A stretch of 64,000 nucleotides of DNA from an uncultured Collinsella sp. (GTDB taxonomy: Bacteria > Actinomycetota > Coriobacteriia > Coriobacteriales > Coriobacteriaceae): assembly GCA_900545605.1 (NCBI GenBank), contig UQZL01000002.1, positions 55,083 through 119,082 of the forward strand, given 5' to 3'. The notes under the pieces were generated by a model. It did no database searches. It saw nothing but the letters and a program-made list of their open reading frames with translations, and was not told where the DNA came from. Both the position numbers and the translations under genes were made by a program. This document shows, piece by piece, positions 16,770 to 25,079 of this stretch (position 1 is the first letter of the stretch; every line of letters begins with the position of its first letter).

Positions 16770-16911
16770 AAAGAGGCGGGCACTCCGAAGTGGAGGCAAC
16801 GGAGTGCCCAAAGAAAAACCCAGCCGACCAAGACATCGAATAAACCGACCATCAATGCCCCGAGATGGTCACGGTGCGATTCACCGACTGTCCGATTGAT
16901 CGGCTGGGTTT
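16770..16911 (-). ncRNA. Structured region with nested stems and terminator-like ends
   Basis: On the minus strand AACCCAGCCGA (16901-16911) pairs with TCGGCTGGGTT (16817-16827), and GACCATC with GATGGTC inside. TTTTCTTT follows. A second stem, GGGCACTCCG with CGGAGTGCCC (16778-16809), follows and ends in GCCTCTTTGATT. It sits between agmatine deiminase 2 and antiporter 2. It may be an attenuator, a 3' processed RNA or a double terminator; no known riboswitch class is recognised. Confidence 0.35.
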
Positions 16912-16942
16912 CTGAGGTGCGGCAGATTGCCCTGAAAGAGGA

Positions 16943-16968
16943 GGGCATAGACCTTAAGGGTCATGCCC
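16943..16968 (-). terminator. Terminator-like stem after agmatine deiminase gene 2
   Basis: GGGCATGACC pairs with GGTCTATGCCC (one bulge) around TTAA, followed by TCCTCTTTC on the minus strand. Confidence 0.55.
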
Positions 16969-17011
16969 GACGATTGAAGGGCAAGGTGCCGTGCCTCGGG
17001 AAGACAGACAA

Positions 17012-18217
17012 TTACGCGGACGGCTCCTGCTGAGTAATGCAGTGGATGTTGCCGCCACCGAAGACGACCTGCTCGGACTGAACGCCGACGCACTTGTAGA
17101 CGCCCTCGCCCCAGACCTCGTCGTAGATCTTCTGGAGCGTGTCGACGGCCAGCTGGTCGTTCTCGTCGCCGTACTGCGGGACGATAACGCCGTGGTTGGT
17201 CACGAGGTAGTTCATGTAGGAGGCGATCAGCGGCTCGTCGGGGACGCGCGGCTCGGCGTTCTCGTCGGCGTCGATGGTGTCGCAGGAAGCCTGGTCCATG
17301 AACAGCGGGTTCACGGGCATGCAGAGCTTGTAGACCTTCATCTTGCGGCCCTTGGCGTCGACGGCGTTGGAGAGGGTCTCGTAGGCAGCGTGGCACTGCT
17401 CGTAGAACGGATACTCGGGATCGTCGGTCCAAATGCAGGCCATGACGCCCGGCGCGATGAACGTGGCGACGTCGTCGATGTGGCCGTTGGTCTCCTCGGG
17501 GTCGATGCCCTCCTTGACCCAGATGACCTTCTCGACACCCAGGTAATCCTTGAGGTGCTCGTCCATGTAGGCGCGAAGCTCCTCGCTCCAGGGCTCAAAC
17601 TTCTTGCGGTACTTGGACCAGATGGACTCGGGATCCTCTTCCTCCTCCAGAACCGCAGAGCAGGTGCGGCCCGGGGAAAGCAGGCACTGGTCGGTCACGA
17701 CAAGGGTGCCCTCGCCGTCGACGGTGATGGAGCCGCCCTCGAGGATCATGTCGTCGGGACGATAGCGGCGGCAGCCGGAGAGCTCAGCCATCTTGAGGGC
17801 GATCTGCTCGTCCTTGTCCCACGGGAAGTACAGGCCGTCGACGAGGCCGCCGTAGGCGTTGAAGTGCCAGTGGTTGGCGCGCTTCTCGCCCTTGCCGTTG
17901 ATGACGTAGGTGGCGGCAGTGTCGCGGAACCAGGCGTCGTCGGTGGTCATCTCGATGACGGTGACGTTCTCGTCGTTCTCGAAGACGGCCTTGCAGTTGG
18001 CGTAGTCGACCTGGTTGGCGCACATATAGACCGGGGTGAACTCGGAGATGGCGCGGGCGATGGCGGCATACTGCTTCTGGGCCGGCTTGGCGCCGTGGGC
18101 CCAGGTGTCGGTGCGGTGGGGCCAGCCCATCCACACGCGATCCTGCGGGGCGAACTCGGCGGGCATGAAGAAGCCGTCGGCCTTGGGGGTGGACTCGGAC
18201 TCGGTGATCGTACGCAT
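17012..18217 (-). CDS. aguA: Agmatine deiminase (copy 2, operon member)
   Basis: A 401-residue agmatine deiminase with the same landmarks as copy 1: DGFFMPAEFAPQDRVWMGWP, DDAWFRDTAATYV, NGHIDDVATF and the C-terminal GGGNIHCITQQ with nucleophile Cys393. It carries an extra acidic loop of about 25 residues (around residue 165, after LVVTDQCLLSPG) that copy 1 lacks. The start follows GGAGGAA and is well placed; the frame is open for 55 codons upstream without a start that has a site. It lies downstream of the AguD-like antiporter and putrescine carbamoyltransferase on the same strand, giving the order aguB-aguD-aguA. This is probably the main agmatine-catabolic isoform. Confidence 0.94.
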   Translation of the reverse strand: MRTITESESTPKADGFFMPAEFAPQDRVWMGWPHRTDTWAHGAKPAQKQYAAIARAISEFTPVYMCANQVDYANCKAVFENDENVTVIEMTTDDAWFRDTAATYVINGKGEKRANHWHFNAYGGLVDGLYFPWDKDEQIALKMAELSGCRRYRPDDMILEGGSITVDGEGTLVVTDQCLLSPGRTCSAVLEEEEDPESIWSKYRKKFEPWSEELRAYMDEHLKDYLGVEKVIWVKEGIDPEETNGHIDDVATFIAPGVMACIWTDDPEYPFYEQCHAAYETLSNAVDAKGRKMKVYKLCMPVNPLFMDQASCDTIDADENAEPRVPDEPLIASYMNYLVTNHGVIVPQYGDENDQLAVDTLQKIYDEVWGEGVYKCVGVQSEQVVFGGGNIHCITQQEPSA

Positions 18218-18585
18218 AAGATTTCCTCCAAATCGAACGATCGCTTGCTGCGGGCGGGTTACCCGCAGCCTAAAACCAAGAGATGGTAGGCGCCCGTTCC
18301 CCGGCAAAGGTCGGGGCGCCCGGTGCCGGTTTTCACGGAATCGCACCGGCAAGCGACGACGTAACCAAGTGCGCGGAGACAAAACGCACGAAGGATACGG
18401 AAGAGAGATTGGGGTGGGCGGTGGTTACCGGAGCTATCGCTCACACCCACCCCGGGGGAATGGTTAGCAAACCTGTCGCTTGGACACGCCTCCGAAGAGG
18501 CTAGAGTGCCCGGAGTCGGGAGCGACAAGCCCGACGAAGCGCGCGTTGGTACACGAGGAGGGTTGGAGCCCCAGAACCGGGTGCT
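18218..18585 (-). other. Gap between aguD and aguA, no gene
   Basis: The gap of about 368 bases is GC-rich with partial inverted segments (for example GGGGTGGGCGGTGG near 18411 and CACCCACCCCGG near 18442). I see no convincing ORF, promoter or terminator. A processed or separately started aguA transcript is possible. Confidence 0.3.
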
Positions 18586-20025
18586 CTAGTTCTCCTCGGC
18601 CTCCTCGGACTCCTCAGCGAGGCGCTGAGCAGCCAGCTCGGGAGTGAGACCCTTGTACTCGGTCTCGCGGCCCTTAGCACTGACGACGCGGACAACCTCG
18701 CCAATAAGCAAGAGCACGATGAAGATGACGATCATCGGGACCTTATCGCCAATCTCATCGACAGAGAACGGAATCAACGTTGCAACGATAGCCAGAATCA
18801 GCTCGATGCAGGGAATAGCCAGCATGACCTTCATCATGGCGCCCTTAAACGGGAACGTAAAGATACGCTCACGGTTGGGGTCGTTCTTACGAAGGTTGAG
18901 GAATGCCGGGAACATCGGGATGTAGGTCAGCAGCAGGAAGACAACGGAGGTACCGAAGAGCATCCAGAAGACACCGTTGGAGATGGCGTCGATGGGAACC
19001 AGCTGCAGGCACAGCACCAGGGAGGCAACGATGGCGTTGACCAGGTTGGCGCCGTTGGGCATGTCGTCATCCGAGATCATCGAGGCGAAGACCTTGGGCA
19101 TGTTGCCGTGCTCGGCAGCGTAGCGAGCAACGGAGTTAACGCCGAAGGACCAGGCAGCCATGTTGGCGAACAGCGTAATCAGGAAGGCGATGCAGATGAC
19201 CTTAAAGATCATGGAATCGCCCACAATAGTCTGGACAGCATAAATCATGCCGTAGTCGGGATCGATGGAATCGGCCGGCACAGCAGCGCCGATGCCAAAG
19301 CCAGCGAAGAGGTAGATCACGGCGATGGACAGGCCGCCGACGATGATAGCCTTGGGGATATCGCGAGCGGGATCGGCCATATCGTCGGTCATGGTGCAGA
19401 TGACCTCGAAGCCCATGAAGTTAAAGATGATGATCGACAGGTAGCCGAGCGCGTTGGTGTTGGTGAGCTCGGGCAAGAAGGTGACAGCGGACATATCGTT
19501 CGCGAAACCGTTCTCCATGGCGTACCAAATGCCCAAAGCGCCGACGATAACGGCAACGGCGACCTTGATGATGGCGCCGCCGTTCAGGACCCACTCGGAG
19601 TCGGCAGCCTTTGAGCGACCCATAAGATAGACAATCCACACAAAGGCAAGGTCGATACCAATCTTGGCAATCAGATTGAACTCGACGCCAAAGACCATGC
19701 CCAAAATGTCCGGGAACATAGTAGCCAGCGAGGCAATCCACAGCGGGTAGTTAACCCAGTAGTAGTACGAAATGCGGGCGCCCCACTTGTCGCCCAGGCC
19801 ATCGCGTACCCAGTCGTAAATGCCACCCTCACCGTCATAGGTAGTGCCGAGCTCGGCAACGACCATGCCATAAGGGAGCAGGAAGGTCAGAATCAGGAAG
19901 ATCCACCAGAAGAACTGCTGGTTACCAATGGCAGCAGCAGGTGCGGCGGCCTCGCAAACGAAGACGACGCAGATGATGGTCGAGATGACCGTCAAGAAGG
20001 AAAGCTTTTTCTTTCCGTCGCTCAT
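18586..20025 (-). CDS. aguD: Agmatine/putrescine antiporter, APC family (copy 1)
   Basis: A 479-residue twelve-helix APC transporter. Its place between putrescine carbamoyltransferase and agmatine deiminase on one strand is that of AguD, which exchanges external agmatine for putrescine. The sequence shows an N-terminal cytoplasmic KKKLSF, the first helix with CEAAAPAAAIGNQQFFWW, and a highly acidic C-terminal tail (EESEEAEEN). The ATG is preceded by AAGGAGCTCATC. It is 132 bases after the carbamoyltransferase stop and about 370 before deiminase copy 2; that longer gap holds GC-rich inverted segments but no clear terminator. The exact substrate is inferred from context. Confidence 0.88.
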   Translation of the reverse strand: MSDGKKKLSFLTVISTIICVVFVCEAAAPAAAIGNQQFFWWIFLILTFLLPYGMVVAELGTTYDGEGGIYDWVRDGLGDKWGARISYYYWVNYPLWIASLATMFPDILGMVFGVEFNLIAKIGIDLAFVWIVYLMGRSKAADSEWVLNGGAIIKVAVAVIVGALGIWYAMENGFANDMSAVTFLPELTNTNALGYLSIIIFNFMGFEVICTMTDDMADPARDIPKAIIVGGLSIAVIYLFAGFGIGAAVPADSIDPDYGMIYAVQTIVGDSMIFKVICIAFLITLFANMAAWSFGVNSVARYAAEHGNMPKVFASMISDDDMPNGANLVNAIVASLVLCLQLVPIDAISNGVFWMLFGTSVVFLLLTYIPMFPAFLNLRKNDPNRERIFTFPFKGAMMKVMLAIPCIELILAIVATLIPFSVDEIGDKVPMIVIFIVLLLIGEVVRVVSAKGRETEYKGLTPELAAQRLAEESEEAEEN

Positions 20026-20157
20026 GATGAGCTCCTTCGCTCAGTCTTGGACAAATCGAGGCCCTTAAGATATTAAGGCAATTGCCGGGCCTCGGTGAGC
20101 GGGCGACAGGAGACGAGCATCCGCCGCCCGCAAACGTGCTTTTAGAAGCCTTGAGGC

Positions 20158-21231
20158 TTAGAGCTGCTCGAGAGCCTCGAGAGCGGCGTGGAGCTCAGCC
20201 TTGGCGGAGTACTCGACACCCTCGTCGTTGAGCGGGGTGCGCTTGCCCAGGGCGGCAAGGAGAGCACGGATGGAGTGCTTGCGGTTCTCGGCCTCGACCC
20301 AGCACAGGGAGCGCTCGGGATCGTCCATGACTTCGTCGACGACCTCCTCGTTGCGGGTGGCCGGCAGGCAGTGCATGAACTTGGAGTTGGGGCCGGCAAA
20401 GTTCATCATGTCCATGGTGACCTGATACTTGGGATAGAACACGTCCATGTAGTTCTCGCCCGAGACCTCCTCGTCGTACAGGCCATACCACACGTCGGTG
20501 TAGATGAAGTCGGCGCCCTTGATGCACTCGATGTCGTCGGAGATGACGACAGAGCCGCCGGAGACCTTGCAGTTCTCCTCGGCGATGGCCATCATCTGCT
20601 TGCCGAACTCGGCGCGCTCCTCGACGGTGCCAACGTGCAGGCCGCCGTCGGGAATCTGGTGGCCCTTAGGTCCAAACTGGACAAACTTCATGCCGACCTT
20701 GGAGGCGATGAACATGAGGGAGACGCAGACCTGGGTGGCGTCGCCGATGAAGGCCAGGGTGCAGTCCTCGATCTTCTTGCCCTCGGGGAGGTTCTCGAGC
20801 ATGGTCATGAGGTCGCCCATCTCCTGCGTGGGATGGTTGAACTCGGACATGCCGTTGATGACGGGCACAGCGGAGCCCTCGGCGAGGCCGACGACGTCCT
20901 TGTGACGGTCAACGCGAGCCATCATGATGTCGAGCAGCGAGCCCATAACGCGAGCGGTGTCGCCCAGGGACTCGTGACCGCCGAGCTGGATGGTGCCAGG
21001 GCCATAGAACTGAGCATGGCCGCCGAGGTCGGTCATAGCGGTCTCGAAGGAAAGACGAGTGCGGGTGGAGACCTGCTGGAAGATCATGCCAAGGCTCTTG
21101 TTGCGGAGCAGGTGCGGATAATAACCGTCAACCTTGATGGCCTTCTTCATTGCCAGACCAAGATCCTCGATAGCCAGGATCTGCTCTTTGGTGAAGTCGT
21201 TGGTGTCGATGAAATCCTTAGGCAGTGCCAT
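20158..21231 (-). CDS. aguB: Putrescine carbamoyltransferase
   Basis: Converts N-carbamoylputrescine plus phosphate to putrescine and carbamoyl phosphate. The 357-residue protein is of the aspartate/ornithine carbamoyltransferase fold: STRTR at 55-59 binds carbamoyl phosphate, HxxxQ-like HPTQEMGD follows, and HCLPATR is near 275. The segment YGPGTIQLGGHESLGDTARV and the VWYGLYDEEVSGENYMDVF region match enterococcal putrescine carbamoyltransferase rather than ornithine carbamoyltransferase, as does the C-terminal extension. GGAAAGGAAATCGAC precedes the ATG at 21231; upstream in-frame starts lack a site. It heads the agu operon and is divergent from an AguR-like regulator. No carbamate kinase gene follows. 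Confidence 0.9.
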   Translation of the reverse strand: MALPKDFIDTNDFTKEQILAIEDLGLAMKKAIKVDGYYPHLLRNKSLGMIFQQVSTRTRLSFETAMTDLGGHAQFYGPGTIQLGGHESLGDTARVMGSLLDIMMARVDRHKDVVGLAEGSAVPVINGMSEFNHPTQEMGDLMTMLENLPEGKKIEDCTLAFIGDATQVCVSLMFIASKVGMKFVQFGPKGHQIPDGGLHVGTVEERAEFGKQMMAIAEENCKVSGGSVVISDDIECIKGADFIYTDVWYGLYDEEVSGENYMDVFYPKYQVTMDMMNFAGPNSKFMHCLPATRNEEVVDEVMDDPERSLCWVEAENRKHSIRALLAALGKRTPLNDEGVEYSAKAELHAALEALEQL

Positions 21232-21561
21232 GTCGATTTCCTTTCCGCCGGTCTTGCCGACTATTACTATGAGGCGCTCGAACATCACGCCTCGTGTTGA
21301 CAAGACCATCATTCACCCGTATGCAATTTTTACCTAGTTTATTCGGGATTAAAGACCGTTCATGGAGTTACACCCCCTCTAAACCAATATAAACCCGCAG
21401 GTCAAGAGTTTACAGGGGGTTTACCATCTAGAACCGCGAACGGTATACGGCTATGCTGTATCTCGGCGCCTAATCCGCAATGAAACGAAGGGTTGAGACG
21501 TCTATATCCCACAAGGTATACAGAGCTCGGCCATAGAATAAATGAGATGGGACGGTGACAG
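21232..21561. promoter_or_regulatory. Divergent promoter region of the agu operon and its regulator
   Basis: It contains AACGGTATAC (21439-21448; also in the aguA1 promoter region), a second GTATAC at 21516-21521, GTTTACA and GTTTACC at 21408-21425, and CCGCGAACGG at 21434-21443, which matches the CCGTTCGCGG box of the bgl-type promoter at 48343. No ORF is seen. Confidence 0.45.
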
Positions 21562-22527
21562 ATGAACACCCTGATGTTCTTCTATACCCTAGCGATACTC
21601 GTGATCTGTATTGTGACGGCGGTGCTCTCGCTTGCCGCCTATGCCTCGTCTCGTCGACGCTTCTTTATCTATGGCAGCGGCGTATTTATCTGCTATGCCA
21701 TCGAGATGACCGAGATTTTCTTTTTTGAATACACGCTGCAAAACCAGAGTTTTCCAGCCAGCGACTATTACTCAATTACCATGCCTGCGTTGCGGACCTT
21801 TGTGGCGACCGCTTCGCAGGCTTTTATTTGGCTCATTGCCATGGATTTGCTCGACAAGCATTCAAAAAAGCAGTTTGTCATTCCCGTCGCAACGTTCTTG
21901 CTGAGCGAGCTGCTGATTATCGTCGCTGTCCCCTACGGCCCCATTCATCAATGGCTCTACTACACGATGCGTCAGGTATTCCTTGTTTTCGTGGGGCTAT
22001 ATATCTTTTGGACGGCACGCAAGAGCACGCAAGTCGAGCTGAAGGCACGCGTTAACAACCAACGAAAGCACCTGATTATCGGCGCTATTCTGGTCGGTTG
22101 CATCGTTGCCGAGGATTTCTACAACATTCTGATTGTCCCCATGAGTCTGGCGCCCTCTTGGCTGCAACTATATCTGTCCGAGCGCAACTTTAGCGAAAAC
22201 GTCTTTGCCTGCTACTTTGCGATTCTGCTGATCATCTACTCCTACCACGTGCTTTCAATCCGCATGCAGGAGGCGCCCGAGGAAAAGAACGTCAGCGATC
22301 TTGATCGACACATCGAAGAGCAGATGCCCTTCTATCGCAACGCCTACAAGCTCTCCAACCGTGAGACCGAAGTTATGCGTCTGGTCGTACTGGGCAAATC
22401 GAACCAAGAGATCGCTGACGAGCTATTCCTTGCCGTGGGCACCGTCAAGACCCACATCCACAACATCCTGGTCAAAACCGAACAGCAAAACCGCACGACG
22501 CTCATCCTCCACTTTTGGAAGCGATAA
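21562..22527 (+). CDS. aguR: Membrane-anchored LuxR-family regulator (AguR-like), copy 2
   Basis: A 321-residue protein: residues 1-235 carry about seven hydrophobic helices, and a LuxR helix-turn-helix occupies about 255-320 (LSNRETEVMRLVVLGKSNQEIADELFLAVGTVKTHIHNILVKTE). It is divergent from the aguB-aguD-aguA genes. In Lactococcus lactis the transmembrane LuxR protein AguR activates the agmatine operon in response to agmatine, and both position and architecture fit here. It resembles the gene at 13708-14700, including the LYLSERN segment before the last helix, so the two are paralogues. The gene symbol is by analogy. GACGGTGACAG before the ATG is a weak ribosome site. Confidence 0.82.
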   Translation: MNTLMFFYTLAILVICIVTAVLSLAAYASSRRRFFIYGSGVFICYAIEMTEIFFFEYTLQNQSFPASDYYSITMPALRTFVATASQAFIWLIAMDLLDKHSKKQFVIPVATFLLSELLIIVAVPYGPIHQWLYYTMRQVFLVFVGLYIFWTARKSTQVELKARVNNQRKHLIIGAILVGCIVAEDFYNILIVPMSLAPSWLQLYLSERNFSENVFACYFAILLIIYSYHVLSIRMQEAPEEKNVSDLDRHIEEQMPFYRNAYKLSNRETEVMRLVVLGKSNQEIADELFLAVGTVKTHIHNILVKTEQQNRTTLILHFWKR

Positions 22528-22528
22528 C

Positions 22529-22563
22529 CTGCCAAAAAGGGACAGGTTTATTTTGGCAGGTTT
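22529..22563 (+). terminator. Hairpin at the LuxR gene end and start of repeat copy B
   Basis: CCTGCCAAAA pairs with TTTTGGCAGG around a 13-base loop and is followed by TTTTATC. It begins one base after the stop, so the repeat unit may supply the terminator. Confidence 0.55.
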
Positions 22564-22830
22564 TATCTGGGCAAACGCCAAAAACCGCCGCGAGGGAGCT
22601 ACTTTCCCTCGCGGCGGTTTTCTAGCAGTAAAACCAAGTGAGTAGGCTTTTGGCGGGATGCCGAGCACACCTCAAAACGCCACAGCCCTGACCTGCGATT
22701 TTATTGAGCACTTGCCGCGATGTGCTCGGCAGATCCAAAAAAGCCTACTCACTTGCATCTGAGATGCTCTAGATACGCAAAATACCGCCGCGAAGGGAGC
22801 TGGACTCCCTTCGCGGCGGTTATTCGCTCT
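22540..22830. repeat. Interspersed repeat with internal palindrome, copy B
   Basis: It aligns with 8603-8885 along its whole length. The central inverted arms 22636-22670 and 22720-22754 (AAGTGAGTAGGC with GCCTACTCACTT) are flanked by two strong GC hairpins at 22582-22620 and 22784-22820. It fills the gap between two convergent genes. Confidence 0.65.
22784..22820 (-). terminator. Terminator hairpin for the BceAB-like operon
   Basis: A 16-bp perfect stem (ACCGCCGCGAAGGGAG and its complement) with a 5-base loop lies 37 bases after the permease stop on the minus strand and is followed by ATTTTGC. Confidence 0.65.
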
Positions 22831-22856
22831 GATTTTGCGACGGTTTTGCCCGCTTG

Positions 22857-25079
22857 TTACTCGCTGTAGCGGGTGGCGATGGCGGCTTGTACCATGCCGG
22901 TGCTCATGAGGTAGGTCACCAGGAAGTAACCACCATAGGCTGCCAGGAAGATCGCGCAGGTGAGGCCCACGGTGCCGCCTATGCTCATGTTGCCGAACGT
23001 GCTCACCAGCTCGATGATCACCTTGAGCGCCACAAAGGAGTGAGCCAGCCCCACTGCCAGCGGGAACAGGAAGAATACCGCTTGCTGCGCCATCACCGAA
23101 TGGCGGATCTGGCGGTCGTCACAGCCGATCTGTGCCAGCACACGATAGCTGCGGCTGCCGTCGGCCACATTGGAGAGCTGCTGGATCGACAGTATCGCCG
23201 CGCACGCAACGACCAGTACAAAGCCAATGTAGATGGCCAAATAGCTAATCATGCCGTTCATCTGCGCCGCCTGCGTGTACATCTCGGAGCGTGTAATGAC
23301 GATTCCCCACGACCCCGGCTCCTTGCCGTCAACGAGCAGATTGTCGAGCACCGTGTATTTAATGCTCTCGTCTGCCTCAGTCGTATCCATCCCCTGTTTG
23401 TAGTTAACGAGCAGGCTACTGGAATACGGCTGCAGCTTAAGCTGGGACAACAGCTCGTCGGCAACGACGACGGTACCCGGATTACTGCTCATCGCCGAGT
23501 TGGCGATGGCCGCCGTGTCCTTGTCCGACTTATCGGTTGCGGGCTTGAGCTCATGCCCGCCCAAGGTGAGGGTATGGCCGCCGGCCATGTATTTGGTGTA
23601 CAGGTCGCCCAGATCACCGCCCATATCACACGTAAGCAAGTACTGGTCGAGGCCAATGCTCACTGGCTCCTCGCCCATCATCTGGCGCAGTTTGTTGTAC
23701 TGGCTCGCCGGCGTCACAAACAGGCCCATCGTATCGGCATTGCTACCCCCGAACGCCCTGGGAAGCTTTTCGCCCATGGTCTTGCACATCTCACTTGGAG
23801 TCACCGAAGGATCCGAGCCGCCAAGCGGGTAACTCAGATACGAATCGATCTGCACATGCTCACCGGCAACATCGGCGATACTGACCTTCTTGCCGGTCTC
23901 GTCGTTGTTGTCCGCCGACTTGCCCTTACGATCGCCATGCCATGGATCGCCGTGCCATGCGGAGTACAAATCGACCGTACTATCGGCCAGCACCATGCGA
24001 TCGGCCTCAGACGGATTGACATACTCCTTGTAGTAGTCGAGCGTTTCGGGCGTGTAATAGATATACGTCTGCGACATATCGGCCGGCGTATAGCGCTCCA
24101 GATTCTCATTCATCACGTTGGCGATCGACATACCGCACGTCACCGAGGTAATGGCGAGGAACAGAATCATCGCGATGACGCCCATCGAAAAGCACACCGT
24201 ATTGACCTTGGCCGAAAGCTGACGCACGGTAAACATATTGAGGCCGCGCCAATACACGCTGCGCAGGCTCTGCAGCAGCTTGATGAGCATGCCCGAGAGT
24301 CCCCAGAACAGGGCAAAGGTGCCCACGGTAACCATAGCGGTCGTAATACCAAACTGGTTCATGGCCTCTTGCAGCTTGCTGTCCGTCGCGGTTAGCGGGA
24401 ACCCATCACGTAGCAGACGGTAATAGGCCACGCCCACCAGCACCGCGCCCACGGCAAAGATGGCAATCGCGATCCAGGGGTTGCGTGTCTTGATGCTCTC
24501 GTTGCGACGCTCGGCACCCATAAGCTCGATGAGTTTGGTACGACGCATGGCGCGAAGGTTCAGCAGTAGCGTGAGCACAAACATTACGAGCATGCAGGCA
24601 AGGGTCAGATTGAACGCATGCACCGAGAAAAAGAAGTGGAAATTGGCGATCTGTGTCTTAAAGAGCGAGGCCGTAAAGAACGTCATGAGCTGGGAGAGTC
24701 CCACACCCAGCACAATGCCGGCGACAAAGGCCACGACCGATACTATCACGGTCTCGAGCGCCATGATCGTGGCGACGCGCCCGCGCCCCATGCCGAGCAC
24801 CTGGTACAGGCCAAACTCCTTCTTACGGCGTTTCATGATGAAGTTATTGGCATACACCATCAAAAAGGCCATGACACCGGCCAAAAAGTACGTCAGGTCG
24901 CCGAGCATGCTGCCCATTACCTGCGCCAAGCCCTCTTCATCGATGCCGGCGATGTCGACCTGCATCGAGATGGTGTTAAAGGCATAGAAGACCGTGACGC
25001 CCAGGGTGAGCGTCAAAAGGTAGACGAGGTAGTCGCGGCCGGCGCGGCGGACGTTGCCCCAAGCGAGTTTACAGAGCAT
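22857..25079 (-). CDS. FtsX-domain ABC transporter permease (BceB-like)
   Basis: A 740-residue membrane protein with an N-terminal helix, a block of three helices forming the first FtsX domain (residues about 55-180), helices near 200-300, a large extracytoplasmic region of about 250 residues, and a second FtsX domain at the C-terminus. This layout is that of BceB/YtsD-type permeases, which act in resistance to or sensing of peptide antibiotics. The ATG at 25079 overlaps the stop region of the ATPase gene by 11 bases; a GTG at 25091 is an alternative. The usual BceRS two-component genes are absent from the neighbourhood, so the role in resistance is uncertain. Confidence 0.85.
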   Translation of the reverse strand: MLCKLAWGNVRRAGRDYLVYLLTLTLGVTVFYAFNTISMQVDIAGIDEEGLAQVMGSMLGDLTYFLAGVMAFLMVYANNFIMKRRKKEFGLYQVLGMGRGRVATIMALETVIVSVVAFVAGIVLGVGLSQLMTFFTASLFKTQIANFHFFFSVHAFNLTLACMLVMFVLTLLLNLRAMRRTKLIELMGAERRNESIKTRNPWIAIAIFAVGAVLVGVAYYRLLRDGFPLTATDSKLQEAMNQFGITTAMVTVGTFALFWGLSGMLIKLLQSLRSVYWRGLNMFTVRQLSAKVNTVCFSMGVIAMILFLAITSVTCGMSIANVMNENLERYTPADMSQTYIYYTPETLDYYKEYVNPSEADRMVLADSTVDLYSAWHGDPWHGDRKGKSADNNDETGKKVSIADVAGEHVQIDSYLSYPLGGSDPSVTPSEMCKTMGEKLPRAFGGSNADTMGLFVTPASQYNKLRQMMGEEPVSIGLDQYLLTCDMGGDLGDLYTKYMAGGHTLTLGGHELKPATDKSDKDTAAIANSAMSSNPGTVVVADELLSQLKLQPYSSSLLVNYKQGMDTTEADESIKYTVLDNLLVDGKEPGSWGIVITRSEMYTQAAQMNGMISYLAIYIGFVLVVACAAILSIQQLSNVADGSRSYRVLAQIGCDDRQIRHSVMAQQAVFFLFPLAVGLAHSFVALKVIIELVSTFGNMSIGGTVGLTCAIFLAAYGGYFLVTYLMSTGMVQAAIATRYSE

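Noticed and set aside
20158..21231. Ornithine carbamoyltransferase of the arginine deiminase pathway
   Set aside because: Motifs and the place between AguR-like and AguD/AguA genes fit putrescine carbamoyltransferase; no arginine deiminase gene is present.
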